A DNA stretch of 64,000 bases from Amylostereum areolatum. Its lineage: Eukaryota > Basidiomycota > Agaricomycetes > Russulales > Stereaceae. The translations under genes and the position numbers were made by a program. The DNA is taken from contig SAXG01000075.1 in the NCBI GenBank assembly GCA_012932865.1, forward strand, positions 145,106-209,105, written 5' to 3'. Under the pieces are notes generated by a model. It saw only the letters and a program-made list of their open reading frames with translations, was not told the origin of the DNA and ran no database searches. Below are positions 22,895-34,478 of this stretch, piece by piece (the stretch's first letter is position 1; every line of letters begins with the position of its first letter).

Positions 22895-23081
22895 TAGACT
22901 CAAAACCCTATATTTTGCTTGACAGATACCGTAGTTGATAGTCCAAGAAGTAGCAACGTGGTGCAGGTATTCATGTACGGGGTATAGCTATAGATCATAG
23001 AAAGCTCGTAGCGAAGGAATGGATGACTCGTAGCATTTGTTGAAATTGTATGGACAGTTCGTAAGAGACATGTATGTATGA

Positions 23082-24858
23082 CTAGAAAGACTGTGTAAAC
23101 AGAGCGTCAACTTCCATATCATCGGAAAGATCGAAAGATGACGTAGCATGGTACTGATGAACAGGCGTGGAATGTTTCACACTGGCAGAGCCTGAGGGCG
23201 ACGATATTCTACGGCGCTTGGTAGGACGGTCCGATCTGGTAGACGGAGAGCTTGCTTGAGGCGCCAGACTAGGAGAGCGCCCACGCGGTGGGCTGTAGTG
23301 ATCGTCATCCATATCTGGCCCTAGATATGTGGTGACGAAGCCGGGTGGGTACTCAACCTCCTTACGGATCTCCCTCCGGATAGGACTGCCATGACCACGA
23401 CGGGGCAGAGGGCTAGTACGTTCGTAGCGGTGCTCATATGAGGCAAAGCTACGGCGACGACGGTGTGACGGAGTATGAGGAACAGCATACTGCTGCATCT
23501 CCAGGCGGAGCTCGGCACGGTCACGAGCACGATTGGCATCCGCGAGCTGATTGCAAAGGCTGAGGGTTTCAGCCTGTGCGTCACGAAGCTGCTGAGCCAT
23601 TGTGAGGAGCTGGAGATTTTGCGTGGAGCGGCTAGCACGCTCCTCATCCCGAGCACGCTGAATCTCGGGATCAAAGGCATGGGAAAGGCGACTGATGATA
23701 TTGAGTCCCTCTGAGGCCGCACCACGATGACGAGCACGAGCAGTGGGTGGAGGGTGATCGGATATGGCATCCGGTGCGTGGGCGATGGTAGCAGAAAGTC
23801 GGGGGGTAGAAGAGCGAGGGGGAGGAGCATTGTCGAAGTGATCACTCTGATCGTCTTCATCTTCAACGGGAGGGTGAACATCGAGATCATGGCCATTTAC
23901 AGGACCATCGAGCTCAGAATCATTGACATCACGGGTCCCCGCCTTGTTGCCAATCATTTCTTCAATCTCGTGCGCGCGTGAGATCTCCGGAGGGCATACA
24001 CCGGTCGGCTTCTTCTTCCTGGTCCACTGTAAAGTGCGATGAGTAATTAGATAGGAAGAAATAAACGACAAGGATGTACCTGCTTGTACTTTGTCTCGAG
24101 AGACTTGAGCGTGCGCTCGGGCCGACCGAGTTCGTGCACCTTTCTGTTGAAGGCCTTCGTGACACGTTGCCAGCCACGGTTGCCCAATGGGAGCTCTGCT
24201 TCGACACAGTCGAGGAGTAGGTGCGAGTCAACGGTCTTGTAGTTCCCGGATCCTTGAGGACGCCCTCGACGTGTTGGCCTGCGAACCAGATCATTGTCGG
24301 AATCGTCGGAGTCATCCGAAAGGTTATTGCGCTTGCGTTTCCCCATGCGCACCGGACCAAGATGATCTGCACACTGCTTTCCCTTATCAGCCAGTCGCGC
24401 ATCGGTAGACCTGCCCTTGCACCGTGCGCCAGAAATCTTTTGCGCAGCAGGATGTCCAAGTGCCTCAGCAATTGTGGGTGGGTGGAGAAGATCAGTGTCG
24501 TTGTTCGACGTGGGAAGGGGGTTGGTGAGGGCCGGATCGACAGGGATGTCCTCCAGACGAACGTTGGACGACGAGGGAACACCTTCATAGATCGATGGAG
24601 AAGGCAGACGGCGGGGGACTGGGTGCGAAGACTGGGCGTTGGGGTGGTATGTCGGATGAGGGGGATATGGAAGTGTGCGTGTGTGACCCTAAAAAGAGGA
24701 TGAGAATATCGCACTCGAACCATGATCTCAAAGATATGTACCGTGAATGCTTCAGCCTGTGGTGCTTGTGGCCCTTGTGACATAGGATCGTGGATGTGAT
24801 GGAGAGCCTGGGCTTGATCTGGATAAGGGGAACGTAGAGGGTCTGATGGCACCTTCAT
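23082..24858 (-). CDS. Myb/SANT-like partner protein of the Harbinger transposon
   Basis: Three exons (24858-24742, 24688-24080, 24026-23082) with 53-nt introns read through in frame as 556 aa. The Myb/SANT-like DNA-binding domain spans the exon 2/3 junction: NYKTVDSHLLLDCVEAELP, GNRGWQRVTKAFN, RTLKSLETKYKQ|WTRKKKP. A Pro-rich, low-complexity N-terminus precedes it. The C-terminal half has a coiled-coil (about LLTMAQQLRDAQAETL), an Arg/Ser-rich basic stretch and an acidic tail. In Harbinger elements this protein directs the transposase to the ends and the nucleus. Convergent with the transposase, 187 bp apart. Confidence 0.8.
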
Positions 24859-25911
24859 AAAGGCAATGAGTGAGCGTGAATAAACTGGGGATAGGGTGGA
24901 ACCCTACTGGACCAGCCGTGCGAGGAAGTTGCCAGTGAACAGCGGGAGGAGCGGAGCCGGAGTTTGCTTGAGAGCCGTGGCGAGGGTGATCAGGGCGATT
25001 GGTGAGGTGGAGGAGATGTGAGAGGGGAGGGAGGGGGGGGCGACTGGGATCCCGATCCATGGAAGAGTGCAAGAACTTAGAGATAAGGAATGTGGTGAAA
25101 GCTACGGAAAGGTAAGAAGAAGAAAAGAGAATGCAGAATCAGGCTTACTGCTGGGCCCCTTTATAGCTTCAATAGCGTGGCAAGACCACCGCCGCATTGC
25201 AGTGGCAACACGCTGACTTGAACGTAATTGTGCACACTATGAACCATGAGGCCCGGCCTAGTTTGATCTAGCCCGGTCGAGAGAGATAACTTGACACGTT
25301 GAAAGCAGCAGCGAGGTGATATGACACACGAATGGTTAGACGTTGGAAACAGGCAGCAGCGCGATGGTTTGATGGTGGGACAGAGGAGGACGACGCAGAA
25401 AATTGTCGCACCCGCAATCTCAACATTGTATGATGTAAGCAGACGGGGGATGGCGCGCCGTCGGGGCGGGGAGATCTGGAGAGATGAGTTGCCTAAAATG
25501 GTTTATTCCATGCTTCCGAAATCTAGAAAGGGGTCCCCCCCCCCTCTTCCAGATGTTCATCTAGTACGAGGGTCTGAGCTGAGAATGTAACTCACTCGCG
25601 TCGCGTCCACCGTCGGCACCTCGGCAGCAGGGTCCAAATATGTTTACAAAATAAGATTCTCGAATAAAACAGCCTACGGGAAGTCACCCAATGGCTCGTT
25701 TGTTGAGCCCCCTTTTCTAAGAAAGGAGGTCGAGTAAATATATGTACATTTGGTAACGGTTGTATCAAGTATCTACGGGGACGCGGCTGGGGCCCAGTCG
25801 TGGCCATGTCGTCAAGACAGCGACGAACTGGGGCGTCGTCGTGGTTGCATCATTGGAACGGTTACGAGCTGGGGCACAGTCGTAATCTGTTGTTTAGCGA
25901 CGTCCTTCCTA
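24859..25911. other. Intergenic, upstream of the Myb-like gene
   Basis: No gene recognised. It should include the right end of the Harbinger transposon. GCTGGGGC...CAGTCGT words recur near 25787, 25827 and 25870, but no terminal repeat matching the left side is evident. Confidence 0.4.
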
Positions 25912-26648
25912 TTAAGGCAACAGGAAATGGAATACCTTGATCGAGTTGTAACAGTTATAGATTGTAGAGCTTGCAGGAGTGCGGAAAATCCGGTGAGTGA
26001 TATCTGCAACGCGTGCTCTGCCTAACCGCAGGAAAAGTAGGGCTTGAAGTTCTTCTTCTTCCTGGAAGCCTTTAGGATGGTACGTTCCCTCTGCTGCTCT
26101 CTTGACCAGATCTAACATCCCATGAATTCCCATCCGGCACTTAAATCCCCCATGAAGAACACAATCAATACGAGGGATCCTCTCGCTTGACAACACGAGG
26201 AGCATCTGCTTGTAATCCTCCAGCTTTCCCTCACGCCCTACAAGTTTCCATGCATCACTAAGGTGACGGACACTCAAGTGGCTTATCATCTTCGCTTTTC
26301 AACGGGTGATCTGTGCAAGACCACCAAAGCTGTGGAATTCCAAAGGTGAGTTTTCATGTACGCCGTCTTTGATATGCTTCACAATATTTGACAGGTTGGT
26401 ATTTGTTTTCAGTGAGGTACATGCCGTGCACACTGTGCGGTTGCTGACTGGACCAGAACAGGAATGAGCGCGTAGGACCATTGTGCCATTGCGCGTTTCG
26501 TAGTCCTACAGAAGCGATATCTTATTGTGTAGAGCAAAGGGGTATGCAGAGTGGGGAGTCTGACCATCAAGAAATATGAGTGCATATCTACGACATGCAG
26601 TGACTGTCTTGATTTAGGTGACATCTTCATCGGCAGATTGTCTAGCAA
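25912..26648 (-). pseudogene. N-terminal part of the recurrent transposon-associated family (second copy)
   Basis: Minus-strand blocks VHENSPLEFHSFGGL, then after a TGA stop HLSDAWKLVGREGKLEDYKQ, GMLDLVKRAAEGTYHPKGF, EEELQALLFLRLGRARVADI and THRIFRTPAS. From memory this is the region preceding the RWDDKTN/VGDDDLTPDKD part found at 15.7-20.9 kb, so it belongs to the same family. Frame changes and a missing downstream part mark it as a remnant. Function not established. Confidence 0.5.
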
Positions 26649-27452
26649 TATGAGGATGGGGGGACTTGTGGCAAGACAGCTTCAGATGGGGTGGAGGGTT
26701 CTCCAGGGGTCCGTGGGATGAGCTAGCTGCCATCCCTGACCTGTGTATTGTGGTGAGCTATCGTAACACCACTCATGTCAGACCCATAGCTGACAATAAC
26801 ACTCCAATCTTGCCTTCCAGCAGGCTGCCATCAACACCATAACGGACAATGAAATGCTTGATGTATCAGTGAAGGCTGTCGACCCCTTTCTCTCCTCGGC
26901 GCACAAGTTTGGCCACATCTTCTAATATCGCACAATACTCAAGCAAGCAGTTCAATGGAGGATCAAGCATCTCCTAGGCTTCATCATCTTTGATTTCCAG
27001 CGATGGTAGGACTGCAAACTCGGCGATACAATCTGAGTCCATGGCCATAGGAACCGTTTGTGGTGTGGTAAGCTCTTGGCTGCGGCTGCAATCCTTTCGA
27101 GAAGGACTTGTGCATACTAACACACTGGCTTTCTTTGCGCAGTGGTGGAATGTGATGTAGATTCCGTGGTGAGTGTGGGCTGGATAGGAGGTGTGGGAGG
27201 TGTGGTTGGACATGTGCGGGAGCTGCTGGCTATGATAGGGGTAGGTGCAGTGACTGTCGATGGGACTGGAGTAGGCCATTTGGGTGTAAACCACGATGAA
27301 AGGGTGTGTTGTATCTATTTCAAACGAGGTTTCTTCTTGTTTCTATCTTGTGTTGCCTTGCACTTATTGCTGCCCTCGTGCTGTAGCCTGAAGTTGTTCA
27401 TGTTGAAGATAGTAATGCGGACGATCTCTAGCTTCAACTACATTATGTAATA
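26649..27452. other. No gene recognised
   Basis: A Ser/His/Tyr-rich minus-strand frame at 26974-27294 has no domain content and no clear splice context. It may be decayed sequence of the element whose remnant lies at 25.9-26.6 kb. Confidence 0.35.
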
Positions 27453-27872
27453 TGTGACGGAAAGGAACGGAAGGTTCTGGGAAGAACCAGAACAATATGG
27501 AATCGGCTATGTGAGGCTGTGTGGAGCATGTGATTCTTACTGTACGCTTTCACATGAAAGCTGTGGTGGATGACTGAGTGCACTCTTGGCACTGATTAAT
27601 TATGCTACACTATGGCACCACTTTCTTATGGCTTTTATGATTGGCTCTTATAGCACAGCGGTTTGGGTATATAAGGCTCTCGTATTTTGTCCTGCCTCCT
27701 TACTCGAAGTATCCCTTCGACTGAGGTGAGCAATCCTTTATACCTTCTACCTATTTCTCTTTGGCTTACATACCTTACTATAGCGTCTCACTGACTTGGA
27801 TAAGGTATAATATATAACTCGAAGTATCCCTTCGACTGAGTGTCTCACTGACTTGGATAAGTCTGTTCAACA
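27453..27872 (+). repeat. Solo-LTR-like segment with TATA box and duplicated 3' end
   Basis: It starts TGTGACGGAAAGG and ends CTGTTCAACA, with GTATATAAGG at 27668-27677. Downstream, a 24-base word (27702-27725) and a 21-base word (27784-27804) are separated by a 58-nt GT...AG stretch. Both recur directly joined at 27817-27861. No matching flanking duplication, so the LTR call is tentative. Confidence 0.4.
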
Positions 27873-28601
27873 GTTCAGACCACCATTTCCGACGCGTATC
27901 TGTTCTCCGCAATGTGGGCACTGCACAGCATCATCTTTGACGACTGATTCTAGTTCTTGATTCTGAATGTGAATAGAGGAGAGATATAAGATGTGAAGGG
28001 TTACACACTTTGGGGCTCCATTGCAGGCTTTTCGGAGAGGCTTCAGAATGTTTTTGTGCTCTCATACACTACTCTTATCATTATTGTATCATAATCTACC
28101 ATATTTAGGCATAAAATACGCAAATTTTTCGAGGCTCCTTTTTCTCGGTAACCCAACCCTTAACTAGACTAACTAGGTAACCTCATGTCACGGGATCCAG
28201 GTCCGAGAGGCCCTTGGTGGCCAGGTGCAATGCCCTGCCAATTCAAACTCCGACGCGTGCAGGCGCGTCAAGGTGGGAGGCGCCTCGTAAACGGCACAGT
28301 ATATCTGGCTTTCCACAGTCACATATAAAATAGGTAGAGAAGATGTAAAATAATGTAAAATCGAATGCTACAGTTCTCCGGCTTTTTAATGAAGGAAAAG
28401 TGCTGATCAGGTGTAGATCAAGTGTAGATCAAACCTTTAGTGCAATATTTTTGTAGATCTAATGCCGGAGAAATGTAGATATGCATACAAACAGTCTATA
28501 GGGGCTCTGGTTTGGGTACAAAAGGCCCAGGGGGTGCTCAGATATGGCCCCGTGCATAGAGGGGTCCGGGGGCGTGAGACGAGGCCGTGTGATTACGTAA
28601 A
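27873..28601. other. No gene recognised
   Basis: AT-rich to mixed sequence. A GTGTAGATCA word is repeated near 28411-28433. No coding, RNA or repeat structure that I can support. Confidence 0.4.
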
Positions 28602-28982
28602 GTGTGTCGAACAATCAATGGAGCGCGTCGAGCAGTCAAGAAAGACGTGTCTCCTCCTCCCACTCACGCATTTCTTCCCTTCCACTCCTTCCACTCTCCC
28701 ATATCTATGGCCTATGACCCTCAAACGAGCCCAAAGCTCTCAATGGATTGCTGCATCGGCAAAAGGTGCGGCAGCATGCAGGAAGAAAGCCAACTTGGAG
28801 CCGGCCTCACAGGCAGACGACATGGCCACCCCTTTGCCGCTGTTGAGGCGTATAACCTCAATCCGGCTGCATCTACAGCTGTCAAGCATACATTAACTGA
28901 CCCGTTCGCCTTAATTTTGCCTCAATACGACATGGAAACAGACTCAGAGTACGAGGAGGAGGACAGTTGTTTAGATCCTAAT
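28602..28982 (+). CDS. Possible host ORF interrupted by Ty3/gypsy element 3
   Basis: A frame with an inner ATG (MAYDPQTSPKLSMDCC) runs to an acidic stretch (DMETDSEYEEEDSCLDPN) and is cut exactly at the element 3 insertion site. Across the insertion (one CTAAT copy) it would continue about 20 codons from 38573 to a TGA at 38632. No domain recognised. Preceded by a pyrimidine-rich segment, as for fungal promoters. It could be chance. Confidence 0.25.
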
Positions 28983-29357
28983 TGTCACGGATTGCCTCAA
29001 TCCTTTCCCTTTTTGTTACATCGCGTTCAGTCACATGATTACATTTCCCATCACATGATGTCGTCAGCCTGACTCCTCTTATCTTTCCATCTATGACATC
29101 ATCGCTCCGGACCACGTCCTCCCCCTTCCTTTTCCTTATTGTTCTCTCCCGCTCGCACCATTCTCGCATCATCGATCCTGTACATATATAAGGCTCTCCT
29201 CTGTGTCCCTTTTCCTGAGATCGTCCTCTTCGTTCCCCACATATGACGTACTGCTTCGGCCCTACGCCTGGACTTGGACCCTCTCCTGTCAATCCATCCT
29301 CTTTTCTCTCTTTGGGTGACTTGGGTGATCTGCCAGTCGCTGGACCGATCCCTAACA
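28983..29357 (+). repeat. 5' LTR of element 3
   Basis: 375 bp, TGTCACGG...CTAACA, with a TATATAAG box at 29185-29192. Direct repeat of 38200-38567 with a few small differences. Confidence 0.93.
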
Positions 29358-29966
29358 CTAGGACGATCTTCCCCACACCCACTTCACCACATCCCTTGCC
29401 GTCTTTACGACGTTAAATCCCCCATCCTGGAACCACTCGATCAACCGATCTTCATCGCATTCAACCTCCAAACCTTCAACTCCAACCGCGACACTCCCTT
29501 CCCTTGGCCTCGAGAAGACGCCGTCACTGTCGATCGCCTACACGCCCTCGAGCTCCTCTGCAAAGAGCACACCTGGAAAGTCCACGGTGTCAACTGCCGC
29601 ATTTACGAGTGGCGCTGGAACCACGGTCACGGTAGGCAGACGATCGTCTGCCTCTACGCTCGCGTTGTTGTGCGCTTCCATATAGATTAGAACCGCTTCG
29701 AGTTTTCCATCCATTCCCCCACCTGGCATACCTGTTCCAACACCCATCTGCCACCATCACTCGTCCATCAAAGCCTCCCCACCGTCTATAACTTTGCCCT
29801 CCCTACGCCCGAATCTACTCCGCCACCACCACTCCGTCGAACGATCACCAGCCGCAAGGAGCTGCAACAGCGTCGCCATCAGCACAAGATCCGCCAGGCT
29901 CTCAAGGCCTCCTACCTCACTGCTCGCCTCTTAGGCCATCGCCCCATCGTGGCGGACTTTTTCTAG
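29274..29966 (+). pseudogene. Leader ORF of element 3 (one stop)
   Basis: Homologue of the 4729-5265 leader protein: PFPWPRED, HTWKVHGVNCRIYEWRWNH, RFEFSIHSPTWHTC, ending GHRPIVADFF. Interrupted by TAG at 29688-29690 where element 2 has Arg/Asp-type codons. The frame runs upstream into the LTR, so the start is unclear. Its conservation outside element 2 supports a genuine product. Confidence 0.6.
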
Positions 29967-30082
29967 ATACCACCATCGCTTCCGAATCCTCCCCCCATGC
30001 CACCACTCCAGACTTCCCTCTCGGCTTCACTCGTGGAGCTAACCCAGGCGAGTACTATGCCCTCACCCTCGGTGGACGATGA

Positions 30083-31681
30083 ACCGTACATTGGACACAC
30101 GACAACGGAGTCACTGCCCAGTGGTACTTCAACGACGAGGAAGGTTTCCCTTACGTCGAACAGACTGATATCGACGTTGCGGCGCAGGAGCACGACCGTA
30201 TCTATAACCCCCAGACCCCCAAACGAGAAGAAGTCGCCACTGCTCCTCAAGAAGAAGGCTCCCCTCCACCTCTACCGCAACAAGACCAGCCTTGGTCTGT
30301 TCCCCTTGGTATCAGATTCAACGAGCGTACAAAGAAGTGGTACGCCTACAAGAAGAACAGACGCGCAGTCGTAGAGTGGTATCCCAGCTTCTATGACGCA
30401 GACATTGATTGTTGGACCTGGGCCACAGGTGAGAAACCATTCCTCTTAGACGAAGAACTCAAGGTCGCTGCAGAAGCATTCTACAGGATCACTCTTGCAC
30501 ACAATGAACGTGTCGCGTCCCTCCGCAATGCACTCACAGTTCCCCTACCCCCCTCTACCCCAGGCTCTCCAGCCGTTCAAAGTCCCCATCAGTCCCCTGC
30601 AGTCCCTGTTAACCCTCTTCCCCCATTTCAACCGCCCGCAACCACCATGTCTCAACCAGCCTCGACCACCCCCACCCCCTCCACCGGAGAGATAGGCGTT
30701 AAGCCTAAGCCATTCACCGGCGATTGCAAAGAGTTGCGTCGCTTCAAAAACGCCGTCCGCATGTTCCTTAGGGAAAACAGCAAGAAGTACGCAAGCGACG
30801 ATGACCAGATACAGCTGATGCTTTCCCTGATGGAAGGCTCAGTTGCCGGCGTATGGGCAGAGCTGCGCCAGGAGGAGATCCTCGATGCTGAGGATAACAA
30901 GCCAGCGGGTACGACCACTCGTACGAAGTGGCTCACCCTCAAGGAGGTCCTCGCCCAGTTCGACAAGGACTTCAAGCAGTTTGACGAGACCATCACCTCT
31001 CAGAATGCCCTTGCAGACCTCAGGCAGGGCGACCGCCCCGTGCAGCAGTACATCACTGAATTCAAGTCCCTCCTCCCACGCTCAGGATTCCAAGGCGAGT
31101 CCGCTCTCTACTTCTTCAAAGAAGGATTGAACAGTGGCCTTCGCAAGGAATGCGAGAGGACTTGGCCGCTCCCTACCACTATTGACGACTGGAAGGTTCG
31201 TGCATGTGCGCTCAATGAAGCCTTTCTCCGCAACCGCCGGCTTGCATTGCCTGCAGACAGGAAGCAGAAGACCTCGTCATCGACCACTAGCGCACGACCC
31301 TCATCCTCCACCAGCAGTGAACCGCGTGTTGGAGCAGTCAGCACCCAAGGAGGGCGTCCAGGACGTCTCACTGATGCTGAGCGCGAGCGCCTGCGCAAGG
31401 AAGGTGGTTGTTTCCTCTGTCGCCAACCAGGTCACATGCTGCGCGACTGCCCGAACAAGGACTCGAGCAGTGGAAGACGTGTAGGAGCGTTGGAAACTGA
31501 CTCAAACTCAGGAGTACCCTCCGCGCATGCCCCCTCGTCCCCTCAAGTGGCAACAACCTCAAATGCAGATCCATTCAAGGAGATGTCGGTCCTGATCAAC
31601 AAGATGAAGAAGTTGGGCAAGGAGGAGCGTGAGGAGGCCGCGGCGATGTTGAAGGATCTCGCTGGCGGCTTGGATTTTTAG
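30083..31681 (+). CDS. Extended Gag of element 3
   Basis: A single open frame of about 530 codons after a TGA at 30080-30082. The N-terminal region (KKWYAYKK, VVEWYPSFYDADIDCW, a Pro/Ser-rich linker) runs directly into a capsid-like region that begins near MSQPAST (30647). The CCHC knuckle CFLCRQPGHMLRDC is near 31409-31450. It ends GAT TTT TAG, with pol in the -1 frame, as in element 2. The start may be 30647, or translation may continue from upstream. Confidence 0.75.
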   Translation, partial: TVHWTHDNGVTAQWYFNDEEGFPYVEQTDIDVAAQEHDRIYNPQTPKREEVATAPQEEGSPPPLPQQDQPWSVPLGIRFNERTKKWYAYKKNRRAVVEWYPSFYDADIDCWTWATGEKPFLLDEELKVAAEAFYRITLAHNERVASLRNALTVPLPPSTPGSPAVQSPHQSPAVPVNPLPPFQPPATTMSQPASTTPTPSTGEIGVKPKPFTGDCKELRRFKNAVRMFLRENSKKYASDDDQIQLMLSLMEGSVAGVWAELRQEEILDAEDNKPAGTTTRTKWLTLKEVLAQFDKDFKQFDETITSQNALADLRQGDRPVQQYITEFKSLLPRSGFQGESALYFFKEGLNSGLRKECERTWPLPTTIDDWKVRACALNEAFLRNRRLALPADRKQKTSSSTTSARPSSSTSSEPRVGAVSTQGGRPGRLTDAERERLRKEGGCFLCRQPGHMLRDCPNKDSSSGRRVGALETDSNSGVPSAHAPSSPQVATTSNADPFKEMSVLINKMKKLGKEEREEAAAMLKDLAGGLDF

Positions 31682-34107
31682 AACACCCCCCAGTCGCGTC
31701 GTCTGTGGGTGGCAAAGGTTTTTCTATGACATCGTCAAATCATTTCTCTGTATTATCATCCATGCAATCCAGTGAGCGTGTTCTTCCAACCTGCTTGAAA
31801 CTGTCAACGGTCACGAAGAATAGGCACATGCCCTCGATATTGCTGGATGTCAAACTGATTGGACGAGTCACTGGAAGAAAAATCGACGCTGAAGCGCTGC
31901 TGGATAGCGGTGCTGAAGGCATTATCATTAACCAAAGATTTGCAGAAAAGAAAGGGCTCTCGTTGGATACCCTCGACCGCCCGTTCCCTGTCCGCAATGT
32001 AGACGGGACAGAGAACATAATGGGATGGGTACGTCATTCGACTACCCAGCGTGTTCGCATCTACGCGCAATCCACAGAATCATATCATGAAGAAACAGCC
32101 GAATTCTTTGTCACGGACATCGGTGATCACGACATGATCCTAGGAACTGACTGGTTGAAGGAGCATAACCCAGAGATCAACTGGGATGGAGAAGAAGTCG
32201 ACATGACACGCTGCCCACCCACTTGCGTCCTACACAAACCTCCGGTCAAGAAGCTTTGCATCAAACCGGAACACCGGTCTGGGCCACAACCACCCATTAA
32301 TGTTGTTGAAGCTGACGAGGTTGAAGTTGAAGAACCTCATGTCCACACGGTGACCAACCACCCAAGCAACACGAAGTACGTGATCCCTGCCCGCCGTGTA
32401 CAGCATGCTCGTGTTTGCTCTCCACGCCGTATACCTTCAGGTGCAAAGTGGTTCACAGAAGATGACGACAAGCAGTCGGACGTTGTCCTGGCTTCATAGA
32501 CCCAAGATGGCCTACGTGCTGCGGGAGTCGTAAAGGAAGTCACCCTCGAACAACTAGCACGGGAAGAACAGTCCAATGACCTCGCCATACGTGCCACCTT
32601 TACCAAGGCACAACAGCTTGCGGAACAGGCGGCTGATGTCAAGACAAAAACATTTGAAGATATGGTCCCTGAGCAATATTGCTCGTTCAAGTCGGTGTTC
32701 GACAAAGCTACGTCTGAACGTCTCCCTGAGCGACGTCCCTGGGACCATGCTATTGACCTGAAGCCAGACTTCCAACCAAGGGCTTGCAAGGTGTATCCTT
32801 TGACCCCATCCGAGCAGCAAGAGCTGGACAGCTTCCTCGATGAACACGTCAAGAAGGGCTACATTCGCCCGTCAAAATCATCCATGGCGAGTCCCTTCTT
32901 CTTTGTCAAGAAAAAGGATGGGAAGCTTCGTCCTGTACAGGACTATCGAGCATTGAATAAAGGCACTGTCAAGAACGAATACCCGCTCCCACTCATCTCC
33001 GAGCTTGTCCACAAACTCAAGGGTGCCAAGGTCTTCTCCAAGATGGACGTCCGCTGGGGATACAACAACGTCCGTATCAAGGAAGGAGATGAGTGGAAGG
33101 CCGCTTTCAAAATGAACCGCAGGCTGTACGAACCTCTGGTGATGTTCTTTGGCCTTATGAATTCTCCTGCAACATTCCAGGCAATGATGAATGAACTTTT
33201 CAAGGATCTCATCGACGGTGGCAAGGTCCTCATTTACATGGACGACATCCTTGTCTTCACAGAGACACTCAAAGAACACCGTGAACTGATGATGCAGGTG
33301 CTGCAATGCCTGAAGGACAATGACCTCTTCCTCAAGCCAGAGAAATGTGTCTTCGAACAGGATTCTGTCGAGTACCTCGGCTTAATTATCTCGCACGACC
33401 AGATTGCTATGGACCCTGTCAAGGTAGCAGGCATTACGGAGTGGCCCACCCCTCGTAACATCAAGGATGTCCAGTCATTCCTCGGGTTTGGAAACTTCTA
33501 CCGTCGCTTCATCAAGGACTTCTCCAAGGTTGCACGCCCCCTGTTTGAACTGACCAAAAAGGACCATCCATGGAACTGGACTGCAGAGTGTCAAGACGCC
33601 TTTGCTACCCTCAAAGCTGTGTTCACCTCATCCCTTGTCCTGATTCTCCCTGACCCGTCGAAACCGTACTTGGTAGAAGTTGATGCATCAGACTTCGCAA
33701 CCGGAGGCATCCTCTCGCAACGCGGCCAAGATGGTCACCTCCATCCTGTTGTCTACCTGTCCAAGTCGCTTACTGAGCCGGAACGCAACTACGACATCTA
33801 CGACAAGGAACTGCTGGCAATTATTCGGGCACTTGAAGCTTGGCGGCACTACCTGGAAGGCACAACTCATCCAGTCGAGATTTGGACAGACCACAAGAAC
33901 CTGGAGTACTTCAAAGAAGCACAAAAGCTGAGTCGTTGGCAGGCCCGCTGGGCGTTATTCCTCACGCGCTTCGATTTCACACTAACGCACAAGCCGGGCC
34001 TTCACCATCGACCAGATCCATTGTCCAGACGCCCTGACCTTAAAGAGGGGGTCGAGAACGACAACAAGGAATGTGTCCTCCTGGATCCCAAGTACTTCCG
34101 TATCCGC
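31681..34107 (+). pseudogene. Pol of element 3, 5' part (PR-RT-RNase H)
   Basis: Continues in the -1 frame from the gag stop. Protease with LLDSGAEGIIIN (catalytic Asp intact), a TAG at 32497-32499, then intact RT (YMDD at about 33236) and RNase H (VDASDFATGGILSQ, YDIYDKELLAIIRALEAW) up to LLDPKYFRIR, where the nested insertion starts. The remainder of Pol resumes at 36603. Apart from the stop and insertion it is well preserved. Confidence 0.92.
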
Positions 34108-34478
34108 TGTCACGGCCATATTTGGATATGACCGCAACAGGGATATAGTCAGGAAGGAAAATGGAAGACTAGAGGAGAGGAGCAGAAAGGCAGAAAGGCA
34201 AAGAGACACTAAGAGGAGCAGAAAGGCAGAAAGGCAAAGAGACAGTAAGCCACACCAGAGACGGAACATAGTATGTCCAAGCCGGCCATCAAAGAAGAGC
34301 AAGCTGGACAAAGGAGGGGCCGGGAGAGAAGGAAAGCCGATGATCGGCGGCACCAAAGGAAGTAGGATGGACAGGCTAGACACTGTCGATCTGGAAGGTT
34401 AATTCAGCCGCATATAAAGATGCGGCAGGAAGAGAAAGGCGTCTTGGCTCCTTGCTTCACTTTTCGCACCGACGCACC

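Noticed and set aside
20793..25911. Terminal inverted repeats of the Harbinger transposon
   Set aside because: Several partial word matches (for example GAGCTGGGG on both sides) but none in proper inverted orientation.
27453..27872. Complete solo LTR
   Set aside because: The TG...CA ends are not flanked by a matching duplication, so it stays tentative.
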